Shown piece by piece: positions 25,334 to 34,140 of a DNA stretch of 56,896 nucleotides. The position numbers and the translations under genes are program-made. The notes below the pieces were generated by a model that worked only from the letters and a program-made list of their open reading frames with translations, was not told the origin of the DNA and did no database searches. Within the stretch, counting starts at the first letter, position 1. Each line of letters opens with the position of its first letter. This DNA is from Cryomorphaceae bacterium (GTDB taxonomy: Bacteria; Bacteroidota; Bacteroidia; Flavobacteriales; Schleiferiaceae). The DNA is taken from assembly GCA_024639785.1 (NCBI GenBank), contig JAHEGI010000001.1, forward strand, positions 108,723-165,618. Reading direction: 5' to 3'.

Positions 25334-27562
25334 ATGATTACACCCTTTTCCTTTAGCGCTTGGATTCAGCCCTTTACCGCAACATTACAGCGATTGTGCG
25401 GCATGCTGGCCATCGTCTCCATGCTTTGCTCAAAACCGGCCAAAGCACAACAGGATTCCGCATATTTTTTGGATTGGCACGAGGTTGATTCAGCGCGCTG
25501 TGTGGGGAATCGGAGTCATTTTCGATGGGAGGGAGCACGGCTTAGACTGGACGCTCCAGCCGCAGGGGAGAGCCTTATTCAACGGCCCTGTGCGCTCCTT
25601 GGGGAATGGCAATTTTCTTTTCAAATCACCCTGGATTTCAACCCTTCATCGGCCAATCATTTGGTCCTTCGATGCCGGACGAATTCCGCCTCGTATTTGG
25701 AACTGCGCATCGGGGCAAATCAAGATGAATTGGCCCTGTTTGGTATCGACGCCACGGGTGAAAAGTTTCTTTGCGCCAGCCCTGACGGGATATTGGACCA
25801 AGGGCAAAACCACCTTTTTATCGAAGTAGCTCAAGATGCCCAAAAGCGTTATCGTCTTCGTTGGGTGGCACTGCCGGGAAATTCGGCCTGGGGAGAAGTA
25901 CGTTCAGCACCAGACAGCTTGATGCCCCCGATAGCGCACCTTGAATGGCTAGCCCACTATACCGCCACGCGAAGAGATAAATTCTCTTGGTCTTCACTTT
26001 GGGTGTCTACTTCGAGAGGGATGCCGTGGAATCTCCCGACGGACTGGCGTTGGACGGAGGTTCTATCAAATCCCGCACCCATAATAGCAGGGGTTTCACC
26101 GACGGAAGATTTTCTGGAAGGGGAGTTACTTGGACTGGGGCCCACACTCATGGCGGATTGGACCCTGAGAGTGAATCAAAGGGATTATTCATTGCCTCCT
26201 ATTTGGCTCCAGGTAGGGCAGCCTGTGGTGATTGGTCCGGAATCTTTAAGGTCAATTCTTCCGCCAACGGCGATCCTTTGGCCTGCCGAGTTGGATTTGC
26301 CTGGGGAAGCAGAGATTCAACTCGAACACAGCGGTGGGGGCCATCTGGGGGAATGGGCCTACAGCCAAACCTGGCATCGGCCTGCAGATAAGGCGCAAGG
26401 GGGGTACAGTTTGGAGCCAAGCCATCAAGCCCAGGCATGCTTGCCGGCCACATGGCATTCTAATTCGGAGATATCAGGCACCAGTCTCGGGCACTTTCCC
26501 AAGGGAGAAATGAGACCCATCGCATTGAATTATCCGGCACTTCGGGCTCAGGTGGATAGCTTGGGACGCCCGACGCTATATGTGGCGTGGAAGCATCCGT
26601 TGAACCCGCAGACGCTCCCATCCAACTCCGATGGGGAATGGCATCATGAACGTCCAGGCTACAGTACTTGGAGACCATTTTTACCTCCACTGCCTGGAGA
26701 GGTTTGTACTATTCTGTTGCCTAGTCAGTGGACTACTTGTTCAGGTGAAGTTTGGGGGTTTGATTCCTTGCGATGGGGATGGCCGCGCATCCCTGCTCCG
26801 GGGGAACTGCAATGGACCGAATTGCTCGCAGACCCTTTGCCTTACGAGCCTCGTTTCATCGAGTTGTATAATTCGACAGAGGAGGTACTGGATGTGGGCG
26901 CGCTGTTTGTCGCTGACGCTCCGTGGCCAACGGAATGGAAACGCTTAGGGAGTCTAGGCGAGTTTATTATGCCAGGGGAGGTCTGGGCGTACAGCGAAGA
27001 CCCCCAGCTCAGCAAAAAGCGTTATCCCGCGGGGGATTCGGGACAAATTCGACCATTGGTCGACCATCTTTGGTCGATCAAAGTGGGGGACTACGTCGGT
27101 CTATTCCGGAGTGACGGCTTGGAAATCAGTCATATGGAAGGCATGGAGCATGCGGGAGCCTTAGGTAGTCAATGGGAGGGCTTATCCTGGTCCCGAAACG
27201 CCGAGGGGGATTGGCTCACCTCGGGCGATTCTGCTTCCCCGGGCCGATGGCAACCCTTCACCCGCACAAATTCAGGAAACGGCCGCGTGGATTTGCTTCA
27301 GCCTGATTGGTCTCTTCTCCTTCGGCCGCAGGTGGCATTTAAATTTCGAGAGGAGGGGGCGTGGCAACTCCGGGAGCGGTGGCTTCATATTCGAGGCGAT
27401 GGATGGACGGCATGGTCGGCGGCGGTTGTGCGGCCCTCGGAGGGAACCTGGACCTCTGCGCTACCGCCGCCGCCCGGCAGGGAATGGATGTGGGAATTGG
27501 AATGGACATCACCGTCAGGGGGTATTCGTCGTCGGGCTTTCATGCTAAAAATGCGTGAGTGA
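25334..27562 (+). CDS. secreted lamin-tail-domain protein
   Basis: Exported protein of 742 residues. The N-terminus has a hydrophobic segment (LQRLCGMLAIVSMLCSKPAKAQ) consistent with a signal peptide. Residues ~50-230 look like a beta-sandwich, possibly a LamG-like domain (SFQITLDFNPSSANHLVLRC, HLFIEVAQD). Near residues 490-600 there is a lamin-tail-domain-like stretch (LQWTELLADPLPYEPRFIELYNSTEEVLDVGALFVAD), and WTEVLSNP suggests a second start of such a motif near 235. No T9SS C-terminal domain is recognised. The ligand or role is unknown. ATG at 25334 is used; the frame opens 60 codons earlier inside asd and is rejected. The G+C-rich 3' part has many Trp residues. Confidence 0.72.
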   Translation: MITPFSFSAWIQPFTATLQRLCGMLAIVSMLCSKPAKAQQDSAYFLDWHEVDSARCVGNRSHFRWEGARLRLDAPAAGESLIQRPCALLGEWQFSFQITLDFNPSSANHLVLRCRTNSASYLELRIGANQDELALFGIDATGEKFLCASPDGILDQGQNHLFIEVAQDAQKRYRLRWVALPGNSAWGEVRSAPDSLMPPIAHLEWLAHYTATRRDKFSWSSLWVSTSRGMPWNLPTDWRWTEVLSNPAPIIAGVSPTEDFLEGELLGLGPTLMADWTLRVNQRDYSLPPIWLQVGQPVVIGPESLRSILPPTAILWPAELDLPGEAEIQLEHSGGGHLGEWAYSQTWHRPADKAQGGYSLEPSHQAQACLPATWHSNSEISGTSLGHFPKGEMRPIALNYPALRAQVDSLGRPTLYVAWKHPLNPQTLPSNSDGEWHHERPGYSTWRPFLPPLPGEVCTILLPSQWTTCSGEVWGFDSLRWGWPRIPAPGELQWTELLADPLPYEPRFIELYNSTEEVLDVGALFVADAPWPTEWKRLGSLGEFIMPGEVWAYSEDPQLSKKRYPAGDSGQIRPLVDHLWSIKVGDYVGLFRSDGLEISHMEGMEHAGALGSQWEGLSWSRNAEGDWLTSGDSASPGRWQPFTRTNSGNGRVDLLQPDWSLLLRPQVAFKFREEGAWQLRERWLHIRGDGWTAWSAAVVRPSEGTWTSALPPPPGREWMWELEWTSPSGGIRRRAFMLKMRE

Positions 27563-27575
27563 TGCACGCTCCACC

Positions 27576-27583
27576 TACTTTTG
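27576..27583 (+). promoter_or_regulatory. -7 element TACTTTTG for agmatinase, very short leader
   Basis: TACTTTTG ends only 7 bases before the ATG at 27591. Transcription would begin at or just before the start codon. It argues for 27591, not the GTG at 27555. Confidence 0.5.
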
Positions 27584-27590
27584 TAGGGTG

Positions 27591-28667
27591 ATGAGAAAAG
27601 AACAGGCCACGCAACGTGCGGCGAAGCGTCAAGCACAGGCCCAGAATTTTGACCCAAATGGCTTGGCGGCCCCTGGCCACGTGTATGGACTGCCCTACGA
27701 TGGGGAATCGGCGGAAGTCGTTATCCTCCCAGTACCTTGGGAAGTGACCGTGAGCTATGCTTCGGGAACCGCCCGCGGTCCAGAAGCGATGCGTGAAGCC
27801 TCTGCACAAGTAGATTTATATGACCCCGCGGTAGATCAAGCATGGAAAATGGGCCTTTGGATGGCTCCGAACCCAAGTAAGCTTGCCGCCAAATCAGAAC
27901 GGAATCGCGAACGTGCCGAGGCCTACTTGGAAGCCCTAGCAGAAGGCTTGCCGATGCAGCGCATGATCAAAAACCACGAGAAGATTGAAGCGGCATGTCG
28001 CTACATGATCGATTGGGTTTCGGAGCAAGCCCTACACTATCTGGATCAGGGTCAATTGGTGGCCCTCCTCGGCGGTGACCACAGCACCCCCTTAGGCTAC
28101 ATTCAAGTCTTAGCAGATCGAAACCCAGGTATGGGGATTCTCCAAATTGATGCGCACATGGATTTGCGTAAGGCTTATGAGGGCTTCACGTATTCCCATG
28201 CCAGTATCATGTACAATGCCATGAAGCATGAGGGCATTGCTCGATTAGTTCAGGTAGGAATCCGGGACTATTGTGAGGAGGAATTGGAGGTAATGCAGGA
28301 TTTGGGAGACCGGATTTCTGTGTTTTTCGATCGAGACTTGAAGCAAGCACAATTTCAAGGGAGTACCTGGGCTGCTCAAGTGGATTTGATCGTGGCAGCA
28401 CTTCCGCAAAAGGTCTATCTCAGCTTCGACATCGATGGCTTGGACCCCAAGCTATGCCCACATACCGGTACGCCAGTAGCCGGGGGGTTTGAAGTAGAGC
28501 ACATCCTCTTCCTTGTAGAGCAAGTCATCGCTTCGGATCGGCACATTATTGGCTTTGATTTAAATGAAGTAGCTCCAGGCCCTGAAGGGGATTGGGATGC
28601 CAATGTCGGAAGCAGACTACTCTATCGTCTCTGCAATTTATTGGGAAAATCCAACGAAAGAATCTAA
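27591..28667 (+). CDS. agmatinase-family ureohydrolase
   Basis: Binuclear manganese ureohydrolase expected to split agmatine to putrescine and urea. 358 residues. Metal-ligand motifs are GGDHS (H164), DAHMD (D187, H189, D191) and SFDIDGLDP (two further Asp ligands near 280). TVSYASGTARGPEAMREAS and YSHASIMYNAM are typical of the Bacteroidota agmatinase-type clade; formiminoglutamase or arginase activity cannot be fully excluded. The arginine decarboxylase that would supply agmatine is 17 kb away at 7511, whereas many flavobacteria keep these genes together. ATG 27591 is preferred over GTG 27555 because of the promoter element between them. Confidence 0.88.
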   Translation: MRKEQATQRAAKRQAQAQNFDPNGLAAPGHVYGLPYDGESAEVVILPVPWEVTVSYASGTARGPEAMREASAQVDLYDPAVDQAWKMGLWMAPNPSKLAAKSERNRERAEAYLEALAEGLPMQRMIKNHEKIEAACRYMIDWVSEQALHYLDQGQLVALLGGDHSTPLGYIQVLADRNPGMGILQIDAHMDLRKAYEGFTYSHASIMYNAMKHEGIARLVQVGIRDYCEEELEVMQDLGDRISVFFDRDLKQAQFQGSTWAAQVDLIVAALPQKVYLSFDIDGLDPKLCPHTGTPVAGGFEVEHILFLVEQVIASDRHIIGFDLNEVAPGPEGDWDANVGSRLLYRLCNLLGKSNERI

Positions 28668-28677
28668 GGGCAATGGC

Positions 28678-28685
28678 TACCTTTG
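28678..28685 (+). promoter_or_regulatory. -7 element TACCTTTG for purQ, near-leaderless
   Basis: TACCTTTG ends 4 bases before the purQ ATG at 28690. If used, the transcript would start at the ATG itself or inside the gene. It lies 10 bases after the agmatinase stop. Confidence 0.5.
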
Positions 28686-28689
28686 CCCT

Positions 28690-29385
28690 ATGAAATTTGG
28701 CGTTGTCACCTTCCCTGGATCCAACTGTGATCAGGACATGATTGACACCCTCCGCGATGGTTTGGGGTGTGAAACGGTAGCTCTTTGGCATAAAGACCGT
28801 GACTTGCAAGGCGTAGATATGGTCGTTTTGCCTGGTGGTTTTTCTTATGGAGACTACCTGCGTTCAGGCGCCATTGCGCGTTTTTCACCCATCATGGAAG
28901 AAGTGGTCAAGCATGCGGATCGGGGCGGCTATGTCTTGGGAGTATGCAATGGCTTCCAAATCTTGACCGAGACGCAATTGGTGCCTGGGGCGCTCTTGCA
29001 CAATGCGAGCCACAAGTTCATTTGTAAAAATGTCTTCTTGCGTCCCGCGTCCAACCTCAGTCCAATGACGGCGGATTTGAACGAAAACAAGGCCTACAAA
29101 ATCCCCATCGCCCATGGAGAGGGCCGCTACTTTGCCGACGAAGAGACGTTAAAATTGCTCAACGATCAAGGCCAAGTCATGTTCCGCTACTGTGAATCGG
29201 ATGGGGCCATCACGGATTCAGCTAATCCAAACGGCGCGATCCAAAACATCGCAGGGGTGTGCAACGAAGGGCGCAACGTAATGGGCATGATGCCTCACCC
29301 CGAGCGCGCCGCCGATGAAAACCTGTTGAACACCGATGGTTTGGCGCTTTTCCACAGCTTGCTGAACCACATGGTCACCGTCTAA
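28690..29385 (+). CDS. purQ: phosphoribosylformylglycinamidine synthase, glutamine amidotransferase subunit
   Basis: Glutaminase subunit of FGAM synthase, which feeds ammonia to the PurL subunit in purine synthesis. 231 residues. Class I amidotransferase features are the N-terminus MKFGVVTFPGSNCDQDM, the nucleophile C86 in GVCNGFQIL, and PHPERA near residue 204-209 holding the catalytic His/Glu. A separate PurQ implies a small PurL and PurS elsewhere. The start at 28690 fits the family; the open frame to 28597 runs back into agmatinase and is rejected. A strong terminator follows. Confidence 0.96.
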   Translation: MKFGVVTFPGSNCDQDMIDTLRDGLGCETVALWHKDRDLQGVDMVVLPGGFSYGDYLRSGAIARFSPIMEEVVKHADRGGYVLGVCNGFQILTETQLVPGALLHNASHKFICKNVFLRPASNLSPMTADLNENKAYKIPIAHGEGRYFADEETLKLLNDQGQVMFRYCESDGAITDSANPNGAIQNIAGVCNEGRNVMGMMPHPERAADENLLNTDGLALFHSLLNHMVTV

Positions 29386-29404
29386 GTACGGATCAGAGTC
29401 TACT

Positions 29405-29444
29405 AAAACAAAACCCCCGCGGCATCGCCGCGGGGGTTTTTTTA
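29405..29444. terminator. strong bidirectional terminator between purQ and the T9SS gene
   Basis: AAACCCCCGCGGC and GCCGCGGGGGTTT form a perfect 13-bp stem around ATC. T runs exist on both sides, so it ends purQ on the plus strand and the convergent T9SS gene on the minus strand. Confidence 0.9.
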
Positions 29445-29486
29445 TGCGCGGCCGCCGAGGCCGCCGCGAGGGGGTAAGGGCCGAGC

Positions 29487-32400
29487 TTAGAACTTGACCA
29501 CGCGTTGGGTGACGGGGGCACCGGAGCTGCGGCGTTCCACGAAGTAGAGGCCGTTGGGCCAGTCGTGGAGGTCAAAGCGGTCCACGGTGACTTCGCCGGT
29601 GCCGGTGCCTTGGCGTTCGAGCAGGAGGGCGCCCGAGGCGTCCGTCCAGCGCAAGGTGTAGGCTTCGCCCGCGGGCACGGCGGTGAGGACTTCGATCCAA
29701 TCGCGTGTAGGGTTGGGGCTCACATGGAGGGCCTGCAGATCCAACTCATCGATGGACGTGACTGCGACCGCGATGGAGGTGGGGAAGCAGCCCAAGCCGA
29801 CTTTGAGGCGCGCGTAGAAGGTTCCGGGAGCGCTAGGTACGTACCAGGGTTGCGTAGCACCCGTGATGGCGTTTTGATTGGCGTCCAACCATTGAATGGT
29901 CCATCCATTGGCTGCTTGCGGGCAGTAGAGCGAGTCGCCACCAAAGACCTGAACCGTGGGGACGGGAGGTGCGGCTTTGACTTCGAAGCTGTCCGTGCGT
30001 TCCGCTGTACACGTGCTGTTGGAGTAGACGTAGGTCAGGTAGTGCCAGCCCAAGGTGAGGGTGCTGGGTTGGATCTGCGTGATGGGCGAGCCATCCAACT
30101 CGTAGGAGCCGCCGCCGGGGTAGCCGCCAGAAGGGATGAAGGCGGCATCGGACGCACAAACCTCATCGATGTTGAAGTTCAGGAATACGTTGGGAGCAGC
30201 TAAAATTTGAATCGTACTCGTCGCCGAATTCACACAGCCGTTGCCATTCATGTAGGTATAGGTCACTGTGTACGTGCCTTGGCCGACCGTAGTGGGCAAG
30301 AACTGGCCATTGCTGACGCCCACACCGCTAAATACACCGCCTGCGGGGGTGCCGCTGAGGTTCAAAGGTGCACCGCCGACACAGACCGCCGAATACGTTC
30401 CTGCCGTCACCACAGGCAAGGGTAAAATCGTTACAATCATCGTGCTGGAAGAGACTTTCATGGGCGAGGCGCAATCTTCGGAAGAGGTGACTACACAACG
30501 GATGCTGTCGCCGGAATTCAAGGTAAAGAGGTCAATGCTCGAAGTGTTGCCGCCGCGTTGGCTACCATTCACTAGCCACTTATAGATCGGGTTGGAACCT
30601 GCGTTCACTGAACTTGCCGTGTACGTGATGGTATCGCCTAGGCAGGCAGCTGAAGTGCTGGAAACAATCGAAACGGATGGGCTAGAAAGGGTTCCAACCG
30701 CGAGGTAGCTGGTTTTGGTTAGCGTGGCATTTCCGGCACTGTTGCTCACCGTGAGTGTGACAGACTTAAGTCCAGCTGAAGGGTAGGATACCACAGGCTG
30801 AGCCAAAGATGAACTACTTGGAGAAGCGCCGGGGAAACTCCATGAATAACTCAACCCGCTGCCGGTACCCGCAAAGAAGAAAGGCGTCGCTTTATTGATA
30901 CAGGTGGTCGTATCGCTGAAGAAATCAGCGGTTGGCGCAGGAAGGCTTGCAGATGCGATGCGCAAAAAGTCTAAATACACATGGTTGCCATTGCCGTTGC
31001 GGGCTTCAAACTTAAACCGCACTTGGCCTGTATAACCGGTTAAATCGATGCTGTCCGTCCGCCAATCACTGCTAGAACTCGGCACGAAAGCATTGCTTTG
31101 TGCGGCTCCCGTTGCGAAGCTATTGTTGCCCGTTTCTACGTATTGACGAAGAGATGTCCATGTGTCGCCACAATCCGTGCTGATAAACACCGTGAGAGTA
31201 TCGGACGCTCCACCAGTCAGCGGGCGGTAGGCCAAATCATAGACCAAGGTGCTCGCCGTATCGATGAGGTAGCTCGGAGAAATTAAATTGTCCGTCTGTC
31301 CGGCGGCACTGTAGCCATATCCTCTGAAAATAGCCGAGGTATTATCGTTGGCACTACCCACGGGGGCGATACCCCATCCCTGGCTGTAGTCCGGATTCTC
31401 CACGGTCCAACGCGAAGGGATGGCAGCCACAAATTCCTCCACTACGGGGGATTGAATTCCACCCACATGGATGTACGCGGGACGTGTAAGGGTGTCCTTT
31501 CCGTAGGCATTTTCCACCACCAATTGAATGGTATAGGTTCCTGATGCACTAAAGGCCACCTGAGGATCGGAGGAAGATGAGCTACTACCGTTCACAAACT
31601 GAAAAGTCGATGGGTAAATTGTCCAAGACCATGAGGTCGGCAGGTTACTCGACTGGTCGGTCAGGGAAATTGTGTCAGCGATACTACACAAGACTTCAGA
31701 GGAAACTGAAAAATCAGCTTCGGGTCGATCTAAGAAGGCCGTCGCCAAGGGGCTCTGCCAAACACCGCGACCATAGGTGCCCACGCGAATGATGCTGGCG
31801 GTATTTAGAATTTCGATATCGTTGATGACCGTATTTGGCAATCCTTGCATGAAAGGAACCCAATCGGTCATAGAGGCATCACGGTAATACACCCCTAAGT
31901 CAGTTCCTACGTAGACAATGCCATTACTATTTGGTTGAACGGCAATACAGTTAGCAGGGATGTTGGGCAGGCTACCGCTGCGGTTGTACCACGCACCCCC
32001 TGCATTGAATGTTTCATACACCTTCGTTCCACTATAGTAGCCGGATTTAGAAATCCAAACGTGGTTTTCATCGGTTGGATCCACGGCGATGCCTGTAATG
32101 ACATTGCTGCTTCCCACATTGGAAGTGATCCAATTCCAAGTTTGACCACCATCCGTGCTGTGGAATAGACGCTCATCAATGCTGACATATAGAACATTCG
32201 AATTGCTCAATGCCTCGGCAATACAATCAATGTTGCTCGAGCCTTGAATGTTGTTGGTGCTTGTCGCGCTGAAGCTGCCGCCGGCATTGGTACTCTTCCA
32301 AAGCTTTGTGAAACCAGCATACAAAGTGTTCGAGTTGATTCGGCTAGCCAAGAAAGGGGTTACCCAATTGCCGGTGCCTGCGGGAGGTAGGTTAAAAGAG

Positions 32401-34004
32401 GAATTGAAGCTGATTCCACCATTGGTGGATTTATCAAAATCTCCATAGTAAATGGAACGGTACATGGTGTTGCCGTCTGAAGCCGAAATGGCACAGTCCA
32501 TGCCATCTCCGCCACCCACTTTGTCCCATCCATTGTCGTTCAAGTGGGTGCCATTGTCTTGTGCCCCTGCAATAGTTAACGTGGTATCTGCTTCCGTCGT
32601 TCCAATTTTGTAATACTGTGTAATGGACAGGCCAATATTGCGAGAAACCCATGAGTTGTTCACTCCACCATTGCCTGATTTATAGACGCCGCCATCACAC
32701 CCTGCATAGACTTGATTGGTTCCTGATTTGAAAATCATCCAGTGGTGATCGGCATGGACGAAGGAAGCGCCCCCGCCCCCATACCAGTGACCGCTTAAGG
32801 CAAAGCTGCTGCCCCCATTGTTAGAGCGCCAAACATTGACCCCCCCCGTCAAGACGACCTCTTTGTCCAGAGGTGAAACAGCGATAGATAAATCATACCA
32901 GGCTTGGCCCCCAGAGCCTGATCCATTCGTGCTCCAATCTAATAAGTTTGGAGACGCTCCGTGGCGTTGTGTCCAAGACGTGCCACCGTTTGTCGTGCGG
33001 TACACTCCATACAAACCGTTGTTGTTGGCACCATAGAGGGCATAGACATAGTTGGTATCTGCGGATGTGGTAGCTAATTCGACACGGCCAGCATTCATAG
33101 GAAGACCGCTGGTCAACATTGTCCAGTTATCACCAAAGTCATCAGACATCCAAATACGACCATTGCTGCTCGTACCTGCATAGAGTTTATTCGTGCCCGG
33201 AACTTGAACTAAACAGCCAAAGGTGCCACCGACTTCTACCGTCCAGCTATCCCCGCCATCGAGGCTTCGGTAAATTCCATTGCGCGTTGCGGCCACCAAA
33301 TAATGGGTGCTGTCTTTGTGCATGGCCATGCCTGAAATACGGGCCGATTGGATAAGATTAAAGCTCAATCCCGTTGGATTCCATGATTGTCCGCCATCGA
33401 CAGACTTCATTACTCCTAGAGAGTAGGTATCGCCGGCATCCCGATCTCCTGTGCCGATGTACATGATCAGTGGATTGGTTGGATCGATGAGAATAGCGCT
33501 GACGCCGAGGTTGGGCAATAAATCCGTATTGGTGCTCCACGTCAGACCGTCATCCGTCGATTTCCAAAGTCCTCCAGCGGGGGCTCCCGCATACAAGGTG
33601 TTTGGAATGGTGGGGTGGAAGGCAATCACATTGACACGTCCAATGCCATTCAAACTATTTCCATCGAACGGGCCCACGATGGACCACTGCCCTAAGCCAC
33701 CAGTTGAGGCACTACTTGTTCCTTGAATTCCTGAAGTATAACCTTGGTAAAGGGCTTGGGCATTCGGACGAATCCCCGTTGGATATACGCGGGGCTCCAT
33801 AAAGGCCTCCCAACGCTTAAATTGTTTCCACCCTCGCCCCTTTTCTACGGATTTTCCCTCCCAGTATTCATTGAAGGCGTCCACAACGTCATAAAAGTTG
33901 ACGGTCGGATCATTCATTAAATCCACATAGGAAGCGGCCGTTTGAGCACGCATGGAACTAGCTAAAAAGAGAAGAAAGAGGGACGCGAACAAACGACGGA
34001 ACAT
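29487..34004 (-). CDS. giant T9SS-secreted protein with VPS10/BNR-like propellers and PKD domains
   Basis: 1505-residue protein exported by Sec and the type IX system to the cell surface or medium. Signal peptide is MFRRLFASLFLLFLASSMRA. Residues ~95-760 carry many sortilin/BNR-like propeller repeats (KSTDDGLTWS, KSVDGGQSWN, RSLDGGDSWT, HSTDGGQTWNW, YRDASMTDWVPFMQGLP). Residues ~790-880 are a PKD-like domain, ~885-1045 a jelly-roll/MAM-like domain (STDCGDTWTSLRQYV, LDFLRIASA), ~1050-1125 a second PKD and ~1130-1400 Ig-like repeats. The end (LHVSPNPTRDWIEVL...NGLYFVERR..QRVVKF) is a type A sorting domain. No catalytic residues are recognised, so adhesion or glycan binding is inferred. The 3' 700 bases are markedly G+C-richer than the centre. 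Confidence 0.88.
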   Translation of the reverse strand: MFRRLFASLFLLFLASSMRAQTAASYVDLMNDPTVNFYDVVDAFNEYWEGKSVEKGRGWKQFKRWEAFMEPRVYPTGIRPNAQALYQGYTSGIQGTSSASTGGLGQWSIVGPFDGNSLNGIGRVNVIAFHPTIPNTLYAGAPAGGLWKSTDDGLTWSTNTDLLPNLGVSAILIDPTNPLIMYIGTGDRDAGDTYSLGVMKSVDGGQSWNPTGLSFNLIQSARISGMAMHKDSTHYLVAATRNGIYRSLDGGDSWTVEVGGTFGCLVQVPGTNKLYAGTSSNGRIWMSDDFGDNWTMLTSGLPMNAGRVELATTSADTNYVYALYGANNNGLYGVYRTTNGGTSWTQRHGASPNLLDWSTNGSGSGGQAWYDLSIAVSPLDKEVVLTGGVNVWRSNNGGSSFALSGHWYGGGGASFVHADHHWMIFKSGTNQVYAGCDGGVYKSGNGGVNNSWVSRNIGLSITQYYKIGTTEADTTLTIAGAQDNGTHLNDNGWDKVGGGDGMDCAISASDGNTMYRSIYYGDFDKSTNGGISFNSSFNLPPAGTGNWVTPFLASRINSNTLYAGFTKLWKSTNAGGSFSATSTNNIQGSSNIDCIAEALSNSNVLYVSIDERLFHSTDGGQTWNWITSNVGSSNVITGIAVDPTDENHVWISKSGYYSGTKVYETFNAGGAWYNRSGSLPNIPANCIAVQPNSNGIVYVGTDLGVYYRDASMTDWVPFMQGLPNTVINDIEILNTASIIRVGTYGRGVWQSPLATAFLDRPEADFSVSSEVLCSIADTISLTDQSSNLPTSWSWTIYPSTFQFVNGSSSSSSDPQVAFSASGTYTIQLVVENAYGKDTLTRPAYIHVGGIQSPVVEEFVAAIPSRWTVENPDYSQGWGIAPVGSANDNTSAIFRGYGYSAAGQTDNLISPSYLIDTASTLVYDLAYRPLTGGASDTLTVFISTDCGDTWTSLRQYVETGNNSFATGAAQSNAFVPSSSSDWRTDSIDLTGYTGQVRFKFEARNGNGNHVYLDFLRIASASLPAPTADFFSDTTTCINKATPFFFAGTGSGLSYSWSFPGASPSSSSLAQPVVSYPSAGLKSVTLTVSNSAGNATLTKTSYLAVGTLSSPSVSIVSSTSAACLGDTITYTASSVNAGSNPIYKWLVNGSQRGGNTSSIDLFTLNSGDSIRCVVTSSEDCASPMKVSSSTMIVTILPLPVVTAGTYSAVCVGGAPLNLSGTPAGGVFSGVGVSNGQFLPTTVGQGTYTVTYTYMNGNGCVNSATSTIQILAAPNVFLNFNIDEVCASDAAFIPSGGYPGGGSYELDGSPITQIQPSTLTLGWHYLTYVYSNSTCTAERTDSFEVKAAPPVPTVQVFGGDSLYCPQAANGWTIQWLDANQNAITGATQPWYVPSAPGTFYARLKVGLGCFPTSIAVAVTSIDELDLQALHVSPNPTRDWIEVLTAVPAGEAYTLRWTDASGALLLERQGTGTGEVTVDRFDLHDWPNGLYFVERRSSGAPVTQRVVKF

Positions 34005-34027
34005 AGGAAGCGAGATGAGTTTAAGTC

Positions 34028-34054
34028 AAAATAAAAGGGCTGAGTCGCAGCCCT
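34028..34054 (-). terminator. terminator-like hairpin after the clc gene
   Basis: AGGGCTG and CAGCCCT (34036-34054) form a 7-bp stem with a 5-base loop. On the minus strand a T-rich stretch follows (34035-34028). It probably ends the aspS-clc transcript; it is also 24 bases before the T9SS gene start. Confidence 0.65.
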
Positions 34055-34140
34055 GTCGGTCTAAAGGTAACACCAAGGGCTCACGCTTGTTTTGTATGGC
34101 TAAAAAGTACGTGAGTAAATGCGCCAACGCCACTTCCTAC

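Noticed and set aside
25284-25335. Longer asd start
   Set aside because: It would overlap the divergent gene and cover the TACTTTTG element; MRLALVGATGMVGE is the normal N-terminus.
29505-30203. 232-residue plus-strand frame at the end of the T9SS gene
   Set aside because: Antisense to a clear sorting domain; long only because the segment is rich in G+C.
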